DNA of 64,000 nt from Plasmodium brasilianum (lineage: Eukaryota; Apicomplexa; Aconoidasida; Haemosporida; Plasmodiidae), in NCBI RefSeq assembly GCF_023973825.1, contig NC_090114.1:1442501-1506500 (forward strand), read 5' to 3'. The notes below the pieces were generated by a model. The model did no database searches. It saw only the letters and a list, made by a program, of their open reading frames with translations, and was not told the DNA's origin. The translations under genes and the position numbers were made by a program. This document shows, piece after piece, positions 1 to 12,500 of this stretch. The number at the start of each line of letters is the position of its first letter. Within the stretch, counting starts at the first letter, position 1.

Positions 1-1793
1 TCAAAATGAATAAGCAACTATTTTTCATCCAACTTATAATAATAAAAGAGTGTAATAGTTAAAGTTTTATATATCATTAAAGAAAAAATATTACTTTTAA
101 AAAATGTTACCATAAAAAGTATTTTTTATTTCCTTATATAATATAACAATAAACGATGTATAATTGAAATATTTTAAACTTCTCTTAAATACGTTTCGTT
201 GCAAATATTAGATACCTTAGTGTTTTTAGATAAAATAAATGTAATAAAAAACTCATGCATACTTCTATTATATATGGTAAATTATTTTTGATATCTACTA
301 TAAAAGAAGTTAATTTTATTCTATATAATACACAATATTAAATAAAAAGGAAAAATATATATATAAATATATGCTTATATTTTCTAATGTACAACTTAAA
401 ATAATGGTAGGATTTTAAAAATAGTAAATGAAAAAATGAGAATTTACCAAAAAAAGGATTTTATTAATAATTGATTAATGAACGAAAATTTTCTGTAGGT
501 GTTATGTATTATTTTATGATACTTTTGCTATTGTCAATGCCTTGATTCCTATAATATATTTAGCAAAACTAAGCTTTAGTTTTTTCTAGAAAAAAATATT
601 TAAGTATACTTATATATACGTGAAAATAATGTATTCTATAATATAAATTTAAATCAAAAATCATAAGGACATTAAGTAAAATCATAATAAATAAAAGATA
701 TTATTGTACTTATAAAGAACTATTAGGATAAAATAGAAAAATGCATTTGTACATATATTAAGAGAGGAATCATTGAGAAACATATAAATAAAATAGATTT
801 TTGTAAATAACTTAAAATTTATAAACGTTAGAAATAATGAAACTATTAATGATTAAATATGAAAAAATTTTATTACTTATTCTAGGATAAACAAAAAGAA
901 ATTAAGATTATATAACATAAAATTAATAAAAAAAAATATATTAATATAAGAAACTAATAATATATTCAATTCAATAGATGTTATAAATAATGTTAGCAGA
1001 GTTTTCCCTTATTTGTATAATTATATAAAAAATAAAGAATTATTTAATGATTTATAATAATAAATCCATTAATTTAATAACGTCAATAAATATTAACAAT
1101 CACTTAATAAAAAAAAGAGGCTATTAATTAATAATATATTTTAAGTTATAAAACATTTAAAATTTTTGTTGATATGTATATCTTTATTATATTAATTCCA
1201 ATCATAAAAATCTCACATATACTCAGTCTATGTTATATATATTTTATCCTTTTTAATAAAGGTTACATAATAAAAAAGAATTAAGTATATTGTAAATAAA
1301 TATATATTTAAACATAAATTATGTGTAGCGCGATATTATTTTCAGTAAAATGATAAATATTGTTATAATTTTGTTATTTCTAAACTTTATACTATATTTA
1401 CCAAAATACTAAAAATTGATATTTAATATAATAGAAAAATTATGTATATATTAATAAAATTATTTAAAAAATTGTAACATAGAAATTAATAATTGAACAT
1501 TATAAATTATAAAATATCAATAAACAAATAATAAAAAATAGTGATATATTGAACAAATGTAGAATATACAAGATAGGTAATTTTTTATTTGATAAATGTA
1601 AGAAAGAGATATTTATATAATTCCTTTGTGGTAATTAGTTCAAAATATTGCTCTTATATAATTTAATAATATTTTATTAAATATATATTTTTTTTAAATA
1701 TAATATGAATTTACTTATAATTCATTAACTTTAAAATGTACAATGAAATGATAAGTAAATAAACAAAAAATATAATATTTTTATATAAATTAA

Positions 1794-1819
1794 ATATATA
1801 TATATATATATATATATAT
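1794..1819. repeat. (AT)n dinucleotide repeat
   Basis: An uninterrupted alternating A/T run of about 13 units. Similar short runs occur near 18113, 31020 and 58571. This is ordinary low-complexity sequence for an intergenic Plasmodium region. Confidence 0.9.
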
Positions 1820-1983
1820 CCTACTTTATTTTAATTTAATATTACGTATTACGATATGCTATTAAATTAATTAATTTTATGCATATAATATATATATATA
1901 AGAAATTAATATATTAGTTTTGTATATGTATATTTATTTTTGTAATATATTGTAAATAACAATTATTGTTTGTAACAGGAATA

Positions 1984-2019
1984 ATTATATCTGCGTGGAC
2001 CCTTTTATGCAGATATAAT
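1984..2019. repeat. Perfect 11-bp inverted repeat (hairpin)
   Basis: ATTATATCTGC at 1984-1994 is exactly repeated in inverted form as GCAGATATAAT at 2009-2019. The 14-nt loop GTGGACCCTTTTAT is clearly more GC-rich than its surroundings. The arms end in a GC base pair at the loop side, so this is not just a by-product of A/T richness. No gene lies nearby. Function unknown. Confidence 0.75.
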
Positions 2020-2615
2020 ATAGATGTTTAAGATTTGTATGTATATTCATTCATAATAGAGTAAAATTTATGGTGTGATAAAAAATTTATTGTAATTTTT
2101 TATTATATTATTATTTTACTTCATATATTGTATTTATTTATATAATGAAATTTATAAAATAAAATATATATGCGCTAGGGAATATGTATATTTTTTATTT
2201 CCTTTAAACTATTTATTTTCATATAAGATTTTTAATTATATTTTAGTTTAACTTCAAAAATTTAACATGTAGTGTATTTTCACTCAGTAAAGAGATAGTT
2301 TCACATGTGCATTTGCATATTAAGCATATTGGTAACTTAAAAATGTATAAATATACATTAGTTTTTAAAGAAAAGAAGTTTAAAAAATAATTTAAATTAC
2401 ATTGTAAATTTATTAATTAATTGTATCTATCATATCTCATATGAAATTTGTATGATTAAAAGTGCTTATTTAAGGTAATTTTATTTTATATATATTTTGC
2501 GAGTTCGAAATTGATACATTGAATATATTATTTATCGTTTCATTAAAATATTTTTATCTATATTAATAATTTAAGTGATAATATATTATTTAGGTGTAAT
2601 TATTATGGACGCACT

Positions 2616-2722
2616 ACTACGTAGTGAAGAAGAAATTACAATTCTTCTTTTATTATTTTGAGAATTCAATTTAAATAACTAATCACCTAATGCACTTATT
2701 TTTAATGGTCATGGTGCATTAG
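2616..2722. repeat. Cluster of three inverted repeats
   Basis: Three palindromic sites lie in about 110 bp. ACTACGTAGT (2616-2625) is a perfect palindrome. AAGAAGAA (2627-2634) pairs with TTCTTCTT (2642-2649) around a 7-nt loop. CTAATGCAC (2687-2695) pairs perfectly with GTGCATTAG (2714-2722) around an 18-nt loop. The third is the least explained by base composition. Confidence 0.65.
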
Positions 2723-5685
2723 AATAATCCATATATATTATGTAATAATTAATATATTTTTTAAATTTAGTATATTATTTTATTTTTTTAAAAAAACATA
2801 ATATAAAAAAAACTAAAATAAAAGATACAATAATATATTTAAATAAAATAAACGTTGATATAATAATAAACGAAAAGCAAAACATATAAATGAGTACATT
2901 GATATATATGTGACAAAAACCTATGTAACAAACAGATACATTGAAAATAACATAATTTTGAGAAATTGAATAGTGAATTATAGTTTGTATTTTAATATGT
3001 AAATTGCAGATTATCATTAATACAACTATGTATTGGGGATGATATTTATATGAAATTACCATGTTGATGATTAGCATACATTTATAATGAAAGATATATA
3101 AGATATACCTTAATTTTTATAAAAGAAAAAGTATGTCTTATTAAAAAATGTATGAGCAAATTGAATTGCAAATTTTCCTTTTAAAAATTATTTATATTGG
3201 ATATATTGTATATATGGAATGCTACATAAGACATTACAATAAATTAGTATATGAAGGGATGGTTATACTATATATAAAATATCCTATCAATGACATTCCT
3301 CATATATATATTACTATAAATATTTTGTTAGAATCACATGGGAAATCAATACCTATATGAAATAATTGTATAATAAAAAATAATATAATTTATTAATAAT
3401 ATATTAATAAAATATTTTTTCTAAAAAATTAGCAAATTTATCGTAACCTATTATAAATTAAAAGTATAGCATTAAGGTGTTCCAATATTATTATTACTTA
3501 AGTATTATATTATATAAGCGGAAGTAAATATATATCATCAATGAATATTGTCAATATATTATATATCAAATGTTTCCCTTTGAAATATATATAAACTATA
3601 ACTCGTCACATATAAGTGAAAAATAAACCATTATTAATAATGTAGGAATAAATGTATATAAAAATATACAATTAAGAGATTAATTGCATTACATAATTTT
3701 ACATGATTGAATTTGTAGATCCATTAACAACTGTTTAATTAAAATATATAATAAGCTGTAACAGTGATATTAAATATTACTAAAAAATGAAAGAGTTAGG
3801 TAATAAAAATTTTATAGAACACATTAAATAAGTTTTTATTATTTTTTTAAAAAATATATTTCTATGAAAATGTTATTACTATATATTATTATGTTCTTAA
3901 AAATGTATCAAATTAAAAAAATATTATAAAAGCATAAATGATTATTAACAAAATATTAGCACTTAGTATTATATGATATTTTTAGGTAAATGGAATAAGG
4001 TTAATGGATTAATATCCATATATATATAATGAGTTACATTCTTGTATAATTTAGGTGAATAACTTGAAAAAATTAAATATATTAAAAAATAGAAATGTTT
4101 TATATGTGCCTACTTCATTTTATGAAAACGTTAAATATTTATAATGTGATAATTAAGCGTATTTAAATATGAGACTATTGAATATACGATCACCAAAGAA
4201 TATTTTATAGGTATCCTTCAAAATAAGAAAATAACTCTATATAAAAATAATGGAATTAAAATATTATTATGCTAATTTTGGTGAAATTATTTTTGTTAAT
4301 TCGAAAATTTCTATATTTTTAATAATTTTATTTCTTTTTTTAATTTCCTATTCTTTTTTTCTTTAGAAAAAATAACGTGAAATATTTGTTATGTGATTAA
4401 CGTAACATTATATATATGTAAAATTGTTATGATTGTTAAGTACTGTATTATAAACAAAACATAATAAAAATATTAAAGTATATATATATTTGTTACTAGT
4501 TATAATATTTATATAAAACAATTTATTTATATCTCTTTTATATTTCATTTTATTTTTTTAAATATATGCAATATATAATATATTTTTGTAAATCAGTAAA
4601 AAACAATTATATATATATTATAAAAACTTCATAACAAAAAATAATGAATACATGATTTTCGCAATATTAACATTTATTCTGTTACATTATATAAAAAAAA
4701 TACTATACATTATTATATTTACTTGTAAATATATTTCAATCCAACTATTCCTGTAAATATTATTTTTTTATACATTATATATTTAACCATATTAATTTTA
4801 ATTATTTATTTGTTTTTGTTTTCATAAATATAAATTTTTTTTTAGATGAAAAAATATGACAAAATCGCAAACTTATGTATATATTATTTAGGAATTATTA
4901 TATATATTGCAAAGCATACGATTTACATAAATATATATAATTATAATATGGAAATATAAAGAATTCATATTGATCATCTTTTAATAATATAAAAATTATA
5001 TAATAAACTAAAAAGATAATATTTTTAAGTTTATTATATTTTAGTTTTAATTTTTTAAGTTATAATAAATATCTTATAATTTTGTGATGGAAATATTACT
5101 CTTTGAAAGATTAATTTTTTCAATTATTTTCATAATTAAAAAAAGTAAATTAGAAGAACTGTGTTTTTTAAAACAAATTCTGTATTACTCAGGACATTAT
5201 TAATAAGAAAAAATAATTTCAAACAATAATTATAGTTATAATACATGAAAGTATATAAACTACCTACATTTTATACCTTATGTATTTTAAACAAACCCCA
5301 TATTAGGAAATATTGAGGTACAATTTTTATTTTTTCTAAATGCTTAATATAGTTTTATTTAATTACACTACTATGAAATAATTTATACATTTAAAATATT
5401 TATAAATGCAGTATATATATATTATTTTAATAAAAATTATGTTTTTATAGTTAAAATTAGAATAAGAATTTTATAATATATTTTAATAGTTTTTATTCTT
5501 TGACTCTAATGTAAAAATCATTACATATTATGCACTTTATCGAGTTATTACGAAAAATTAATAAAAAAATAATTAAAAAAATTAATAAATAAATATTTAT
5601 AGTGTCTCTTTTATAGTTATAAGAAAATTATATTGTTGTTATTTGTTTTCTTACTGAATATATTAAAATTTTATTGGTTTATATT

Positions 5686-6496
5686 ATGGAAAAAAATATT
5701 AAGTCACACTTTTTTATTAAAACTGATACCTTTATCCTTTTAACTTGGATATTTTATTTTTACATTAAATTGGTATAACTATATTCTTTAAAGAATTTTA
5801 TATTTTATATTTTTTCTGCTTCTTATTTTTGTTATTATCATAACACAGAATGAAATAATTTATTTTTTTAAATAATTAACATTTTTTTTTTAGTGTATGT
5901 TTAGTAAGTTTGTAGGCGAGTACAATTATGAAAAAAAATTAGATTTGATAAATTGTAGATTTCTAGCAGAATTTAATCAATATATAAACTCACGTACTGA
6001 AAACGTAAGAGAAATAATACATCAAAATGTTCAGAACGAAAAGAAAGTTATAACTGACAATGTAAAATGGGACAAAAGGACAAATAAAAAATCAAGTAAA
6101 AGTTCATTATATAAGGAGGAATTCAATAAACGATATATAAGACAGAGAAAGTCGAAATATAGAGGAAAATACTTAACTCTTTTTGAAAGAAAGCTATTCA
6201 AATATCTTGATTACATAGATTTTATTAGAAAAAACGCATTAATCAGTAATAAGTCCTGCAGAAATATATTACTTAAGGAATACGCATTATTAATATTTTT
6301 ACCTGCTTTATTACTCTCCTGGGGATTAATATTACCACTAATGAAATATGCTGGAATAGAAGAAGAGGGGACAACCGGAATTTATATGAAATTATGTTTC
6401 GTGATATTCATTATATTATTTTCCATATTCGCGTTAGGAATGGCTTACATGTTTATAAAAATTAGGAAACATAAAAATATTATGAAGAGAAGATGA
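5686..6496 (+). CDS. Exported two-TM protein, fam-l-like
   Basis: Two exons: 5686-5772 (29 codons) and 5894-6496, with intron 5773-5893 (GT...TTTTTTTTAG), giving 229 residues. Exon 1 encodes a hydrophobic N-terminal segment (FILLTWIFYFY) acting as signal sequence or anchor. Residues 51-55 are RFLAE, a textbook RxLxE (PEXEL) site, suggesting plasmepsin V processing and export into the red cell. A basic, polar middle follows, then FERKLFKYLDYIDFI, the hallmark of the fam-l-type C-terminal part. Two predicted membrane spans lie near 159-179 and 196-216, and the tail is basic (KHKNIMKRR). The start is chosen because every paralogue in the window has an 87-90 nt first exon beginning ME/MK. An AATAAG-CATAATTGC element follows about 80-90 bp after the stop. 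No disruption is seen. Export is inference; architecture and PEXEL are seen directly. The fam-l rather than fam-m label rests on memory of the families. Confidence 0.82.
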
Positions 6497-9007
6497 TAAA
6501 ATGAGTAATAATTATTAATTTATTTCTATAGAGTACTATTTTATATGAATTAATATTCATAATATATATTTAGTCATATAAATAAGCATAATTGCTAATT
6601 TTTATAATTGAACTTATTTATTCTTGGAAATTTTTATACATGACGTTAAAAACATATGTTCAGTGTTTTCTGTTGAATTTGAATATATTAATTTTTTCAA
6701 AGTATAATTTAATTTTTTGTTTCATCCAAATTAAATGATATCGTTTAATATTCATATTTGTGTATTTAAACAGATTCTTATAAGATATATATTTGTGTGT
6801 TAAATGTAATATATGAGTACATTTAACATATAGTTATTGAAAAGCTTACTTTATATTTTAAATAAAATATAATCGTTTCAGTTTTTTATATATATCTAAT
6901 CTAAAATGATTATCTGTTGAATTATTTTATATTAGATCGTTATATGTTTGAAATTAAAAATAAATATGTCTTTTTTTATATGTAATGAAAAACAGTAAAA
7001 GTATTTTTTTTGTACATATATATACATATTTACATAAAAGAAAATATATGTTATTAAAAATCCGTTATAGAATATAATTATTCCAAAATTCTCTTCATCG
7101 TATGTTTATTTTATTTTAATCATGTAAACGTTAATGTATACTTATATAATATTATAATATTTTTATTAGATATGCGTTTTTTGTAATTGTTTAATATTAT
7201 CAGAATTCTTTGTATTCACAATAAGATGATGAGTTAAAACTAAATATTATCCTATTATTGCTACTAATTGTAGTGGTAATTTAATATCGTATAAGGGAGT
7301 TCAATATATATGTTTTATTAAAAATTTATAAATAAACATGTTATATATAGTTTTTATGTTACGTATCAATGAAATGTTAAATTAATGAATTAAATAAGAT
7401 AATATATTAATAGATATTATGTCTAAACTCAATTTTTTCTTTATCGTCATAGTATAAATTTAAATATATAATTATATTTGTATAAAGCTAAATTGTCCTT
7501 CGAGGGTAGTAAAAATATATTTACACTTTCTACAAATTTTTCTTTATGTATGGATATTTATTTATATATTTGTAGAATATATTATTATTGTATGCATATA
7601 TGAAAGTAAATATTTAACATTATTTTAAGAATATATATATATAAATAAAGTGTTTATTTATCATTTCTTATTCCTTCATATTTATAGTGCTAATTTTTTA
7701 AATTAGTATAACAAATAAAAAAAGTAATTATTTCTTTATGTATAAACCATAAGAACAAGATTATTATCTGGTGTCCAGGTTATGGATAATAGGTAGTCAA
7801 CATTTATTTGTGTAATTTCACTAAGATTGTATATAGAGGATCACTATATTTAAGAATTTCTATCTTTTTGAAAATAATAAGTTTATACCTACATTTATTA
7901 ATTTATTATTAGATTTATGTAATTATTCATTTTATTCAAATTTATAAATATTTAATATAAATTGAAAAGTTAACGAAAAGTATATGTATTTATATTATAT
8001 ATGAGATTAAAAAAATACACTATAATACTATGTATAAACTGATATTATTACATTTTTACTAGAGTTATTCTATAACTCCTTTCATCCTTTATTTTTTTTC
8101 ATTACATATTTTCTATAGTTACATATTTAATTAAAAAATATAATAATAATTAAGGCATATAAATACACAATCAATCTATTTAAATATTTTGGTATAAATT
8201 ATACGTAATTAAAAATTTTATCATTCAAAAATTATATTTCAGTATTAAAAGAGAAATATTTATATAACTCTAAATTATATATTATTTCATATATAAGAGA
8301 GAATATTATAAATTAAGTATAATAAATGTATTATAGAACATAAAATATTGTACATAAAATGATTATTAATGCTAAAAGTGTTTTAATAAAGTTTTTTTTT
8401 ATAATTTATTATTACTACTACTGTATTATTATAATAATTAATTTCCTATGAAAAAAACTATTATTTAGAAGACATGATTTTTATAAAATTATAATTATTA
8501 TTAAAAAAAGATCAATAGAAATAGTAATTATTCTGTCAGTTGAGAGAATAATGTAGTATCTATATTCTAGGAATTATATATTCTAATTATTCCTTATTCA
8601 ATCTAAATTTAGTACTTAGAAGTATTAAGGAATCATGTACATTTTTTTTTTAATTTTATTATTAAAATGATTTATAAAAATATATCATGTTTAATGCAAT
8701 ATGTTTATATGTATACTTTTAATATTTGCGAATAAATTCAAATTATATTATTTTTATGTAAATTATTTTTTTTTTTTTTAAAGCATTAAGATAAAAATGT
8801 TCAATACATTTTTAAATTTATATTTTTCTGCTTATATTGTGAAATGTATAATAGTTATATATATTATATTTTGTTTCTGTGAAAACACAAAACATAATAA
8901 AAAATAATTTTATAAATATATTTAGTTTCTCTTATCATTACAAGTATAATATATTATTATTAATTTTTAGCTTAACGAATGAATTAGACTATTAAAAATT
9001 TTATATC
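6497..9007. other. Intergenic, fam 3' and 5' flanks
   Basis: No gene supported. The first 400 bp resemble the 3' flanks of the other fam genes, including ATAAGCATAATTGC near 6582. The last 450 bp resemble their 5' flanks, with TATTCTA-type sequence near 8562 and AGTATTAAGGAATCATGTAC at 8621-8640. The rest is low-complexity A/T. Confidence 0.55.
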
Positions 9008-9886
9008 ATAGAATAAAAAATTAGTATACTATTTTTTATTAAATTTACTACGTTTATACTTTTAACATGGATAAGTTATTTTTACAATGATGTGGTATGA
9101 CTACCTTATTGGAGGATATTTTCCTTATTGATATTTTACTTGTTTTATTTATCATAATTCTTTTCTTTACCTTTAGATTATTTATTCTATTAAAAAACTA
9201 ATTTTTATATTTTTTATTATAGTGCATTTAGCAAATCTTTAAGCTAGAACTTCAATTTTGGTAGTTAAGTAAACACAAGTAATTGCCGATTATTAGCAAA
9301 ATATTAGCAGAATAAGGATTCTAATATTGTAGAATTAAATAAAGATAGATCAAATAACAGAACGTGTGAAAAAAAACTATATATAATAATGAAAAAAAGT
9401 TTACAGAAAAATAGAAACAATATATCAAATGTCCATAAAGTAAAGAGCAATACTACACAGAAGTTATATATTATAATAATATAAATTCTGAAGTAAAACT
9501 TTTCCATTTTAAAAGAAAATGAATCAGAAAAAAAAGATTATAATGATTTAGTTGAAAGAAACAGTAGAATTAGTGATATATCTAAAAAAAAGTAAATTTC
9601 AGTTGCGAATTTGGAGTTGCTGTATTTTGTTCTTATTCTTATTAGGTATAGGATTTCCTATATTAAACCTACTAGGAATGACGATAATTCTTGGCGTTAA
9701 AAATCCATTTGATCGACTTTTGATTACTATAAAATATTTTATAGAAAAATTATATTTACCAAAATATTATTTTTACCATTAAGTTTTGTCATAATTATTG
9801 TTAAATGAAATTTCATAATTATAATAAGGATTACTAAAATCCTAATAAACGATGGAAAATATAAAAAATTTAAGTTGACGACTTAG
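9008..9886 (+). pseudogene. fam-m-like pseudogene
   Basis: A decayed copy of the two-exon fam architecture. At the expected start, the ATG has become ATA (near 9008) and exon 1 contains stops, although the end still reads like the paralogues up to a GTATGA donor near 9092. Exon 2 begins after ATTATAG near 9223 with a recognisable AFSKSL start, followed by stops and indels. NCRLLAKY is still readable near 9282-9305. Further on, DYNDLVERNSRISDIS is readable near 9535-9580, matching the KKDYD..VE..RRI.DIS block of the fam-m-like genes at 32 and 54 kb. The end, ILINDGKYKKFKLTT followed by a stop, matches ILRNNEKYKIIKLMTE of the 54-kb gene. Many stops and frameshifts mean it cannot encode a protein. 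It forms a doublet with the next pseudogene. Confidence 0.8.
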
Positions 9887-12026
9887 TAAAATGAATTATA
9901 AAGAATACGAAAATTTTCGTAGGGAATTTATTAATATTTATAAATATCTGTAATATCTTTAGTCATATATTTTATATATACATAAGGATAATTGATTTCA
10001 TTGTATAAATGTGAGCATGTATACATGATATTATTGTTATGCAACTGTAAAAAAATATATTCTTCTTTTTTTTTGAATTTAATTATTTTCAATTTAGTAA
10101 TTTTTTTTTAAATGATGTATCTGATTAGTTATATATTTTATCTTCACATATTCATTTGTATCCTTAAATAGATTTCACGGGAAACATATGTGTGTTAAAA
10201 TATATATATAATAATATATATAATGTAATTTTATTGAAGTAAGCTAATTTATATTTGAACTAAAAGGTGGTTCTTTTAGTTTTTATATTGTTCTATTAAA
10301 AAATGATAATTATTGAGGTAATTAAGAAAATGTATTAAATGTGTTTTAAATTAATAATAAATGTGTCTTATTTATATCTAACGGAGCGAATATATTTTCT
10401 TGCACTGATATGTATTATATAATTTACTTTAAAAAAATATTAATATTTATTCTATAAAATATTTTTTGTGTAAAATGCGTTCTATAAGGTATTAAATGCA
10501 AAAAAAATTTTTAAAAGACATTTAGTGGTTTCTGAATGATGTAAATGTAATATTATATATAGATAATAAAATAAAATAATTTTTAATTATGGATTATTTT
10601 TAATTGATTATTAACATGTGGATCCTATGGCTTTACAAATAAATAAAAATGTAAAATCATAAATTATTTAAGTGTGGGATTGATTTAATTGTTAATACAA
10701 ATTTATAAAAATGAATTAAACATAAATATAATTGAAAATTTATAAATAAATATATTATGTGTTAATTTTACTTTGTATATAATTTGAATTTCAAATTAAT
10801 TAATTATATTTAATGACATATTAATATATTATATGTACATATGCACTTTTTTTCTCCTAACATTATTGTAATTTTCTAAAAATATATTTTATATTTGTAA
10901 AGTTACAAATTACATTAGGAGTAATTAAAATAAATATATATTTTGTATAAAAATGTAATCATGTATAAATATTTATTTATATATGTGTTGTATATTTTAT
11001 GGTTTTGCATAAATATGCTATGTAAAGACTTATACTTTAAGAATGTATTAAAATATAAATAGTATATATTGACTATTGTTAGAACATTCATAATTATACA
11101 GATAATTAAGTAATTGTGCTGTAAAAAAAAAGACGAATTATTATTTAATATATAATTTATAAATGTAAATTTAGGTTTTAGAATATGGACTGATAGGTGA
11201 CAGTTCAGTTTATTTTTAATTTTTTTTTTGAAATTTTTTTATGTAGTATATTATTTAGTAGCAATATTAAGTATAATATAATTAATTGTGTATTATCTAT
11301 ATTGTTTTAAGAAATAAGAGAATGTATACATTTATTATTTTATTATAACATCTACTTAGTTTTTTAGTAAATTTTATTTTGTAAAAATTACTTGAATTGC
11401 TATGATAAATATAAATTAAAACTATATACTACATAATTTTGTTCTTTAAAGAATTGAAATAGCATATTATTCAATCAAGAATGTTTTGAGATCAAAGCTC
11501 TTCTCACACGAACTAATATGAAGTTTTAATTTTTTTGATATATTTATATTTGTTTTTTTATTTGTATACTATAAATATTTGTATTTTATTAAAGAAAAAA
11601 AAAAATTTAAATACAATAATTTAAAAACATTTTATTAACAAATTGTATTATGAATAAAAATTAAATAAAAATTATAATTTTTAAAAATTATTGTGAAAAT
11701 AAAAAAAAATATAATTAATTTATGCATTTAAATATATAATTTTTTTTTCGATTTTTTAGCATATTATAAATTCCATTTTTTAAATATATTCCACACTATG
11801 AATGAATATGTTTATAGAAGAATTAATGATGGAACTATAAATAAAACAAAAAATTAAAAAAAATATTCTTTTATTTATATATTATTAAATTATCATAATA
11901 ATATTATTTAGGAGCCAAATAATATTTTATCAATAAAAATTCGAATGTTTATAAATTAAAATTATTAGTAAAAAATAATCTTTAACATTAGTTTTTATTA
12001 TCTTAGTATATGGAACAATTTGCTAC

Positions 12027-12108
12027 CTCTATTCTACACATTCTATTGTATAAATATACTATATTTTACATAAAATCGCCATTTATAAACCTTAAGAAAT
12101 CATATACA
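12027..12108 (+). promoter_or_regulatory. Conserved upstream box of fam copies
   Basis: CTCTATTCTACACATTCTAT followed by TTAAGAAATCATATACATTT (about 12088-12110). The same order of blocks occurs 350-470 bp upstream of the other fam start codons. Here it lies about 470 bp before the (dead) start at 12501. Whether it is promoter, 5' UTR or simply part of the duplicated unit cannot be told from sequence. Confidence 0.45.
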
Positions 12109-12110
12109 TT

Positions 12111-12149
<39 letters not shown>

Positions 12150-12151
12150 TT
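12109..12151. repeat. (ATTT)n microsatellite
   Basis: About 10 to 11 perfect tandem copies of a 4-nt ATTT unit, likely to vary in length between isolates. Confidence 0.9.
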
Positions 12152-12500
12152 AATTTTACGTTTTAAACAAATTATAAAGAACTATTCAGTTAGTGTAGAA
12201 GGATAATTTACCATATTATATATTTTTAATATTAATGAAAAAGTAAAAATTATTTCATATTAATAAAAATTACATGTTTTAAATGTAAAATAAAAATAAA
12301 AATACATAATACGTTTTAAAATATGTTTTTGTTCGTTTATATCGTAAAAAATGATTTTGTTACATACTTTCCATTAAGTTAGTATGAAACATTAATAAAA
12401 AAGTAATATTCAAATTAATTTGGTATTTTTTATCATTAAATGCGTATTAAGTACTTATTTTTTTTCTTGTTGAATATATAACAATACCGAGATGTATATA

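Larger units (their letters stand above)
1..5685. other. Gene-free AT-rich subtelomeric sequence
   Basis: No gene can be supported here. The stretch is dominated by homopolymer A/T tracts and short TA runs, including an (AT)n run at 1794-1819. ORFs are short, lack recognisable domains and have base composition like the surrounding non-coding DNA. Three hairpin-forming sites stand out between 1984 and 2722 (listed separately). The last 500 bp or so resemble the 5' flank seen before the other fam genes, with a weak copy of the CTACATT-type box near 5260. Confidence 0.6.
9887..12500. other. Intergenic, fam 3' and 5' flanks
   Basis: No gene supported. The first few hundred bases resemble other fam 3' flanks. 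A tetranucleotide (ATTT)n tract sits at about 12109-12151, directly behind the conserved upstream box of the next copy (12027-12108). Confidence 0.55.

Noticed and set aside
2498..2516. GCGAGTTCGAAATTGATAC resembling a tRNA T-arm
   Set aside because: No acceptor stem, D-arm or anticodon arm can be built around it.
2775..3077. 100-codon minus-strand ORF, very hydrophobic
   Set aside because: Composition is that of translated A/T spacer (Ile/Phe/Tyr/Cys-rich), with no family feature, splice partner or homologous flank.
3148..3360. 70-codon plus-strand ORF starting MYEQIELQIF
   Set aside because: The start looks vaguely like a fam first exon, but there is no donor at the right distance and no export site or C-terminal block follows.
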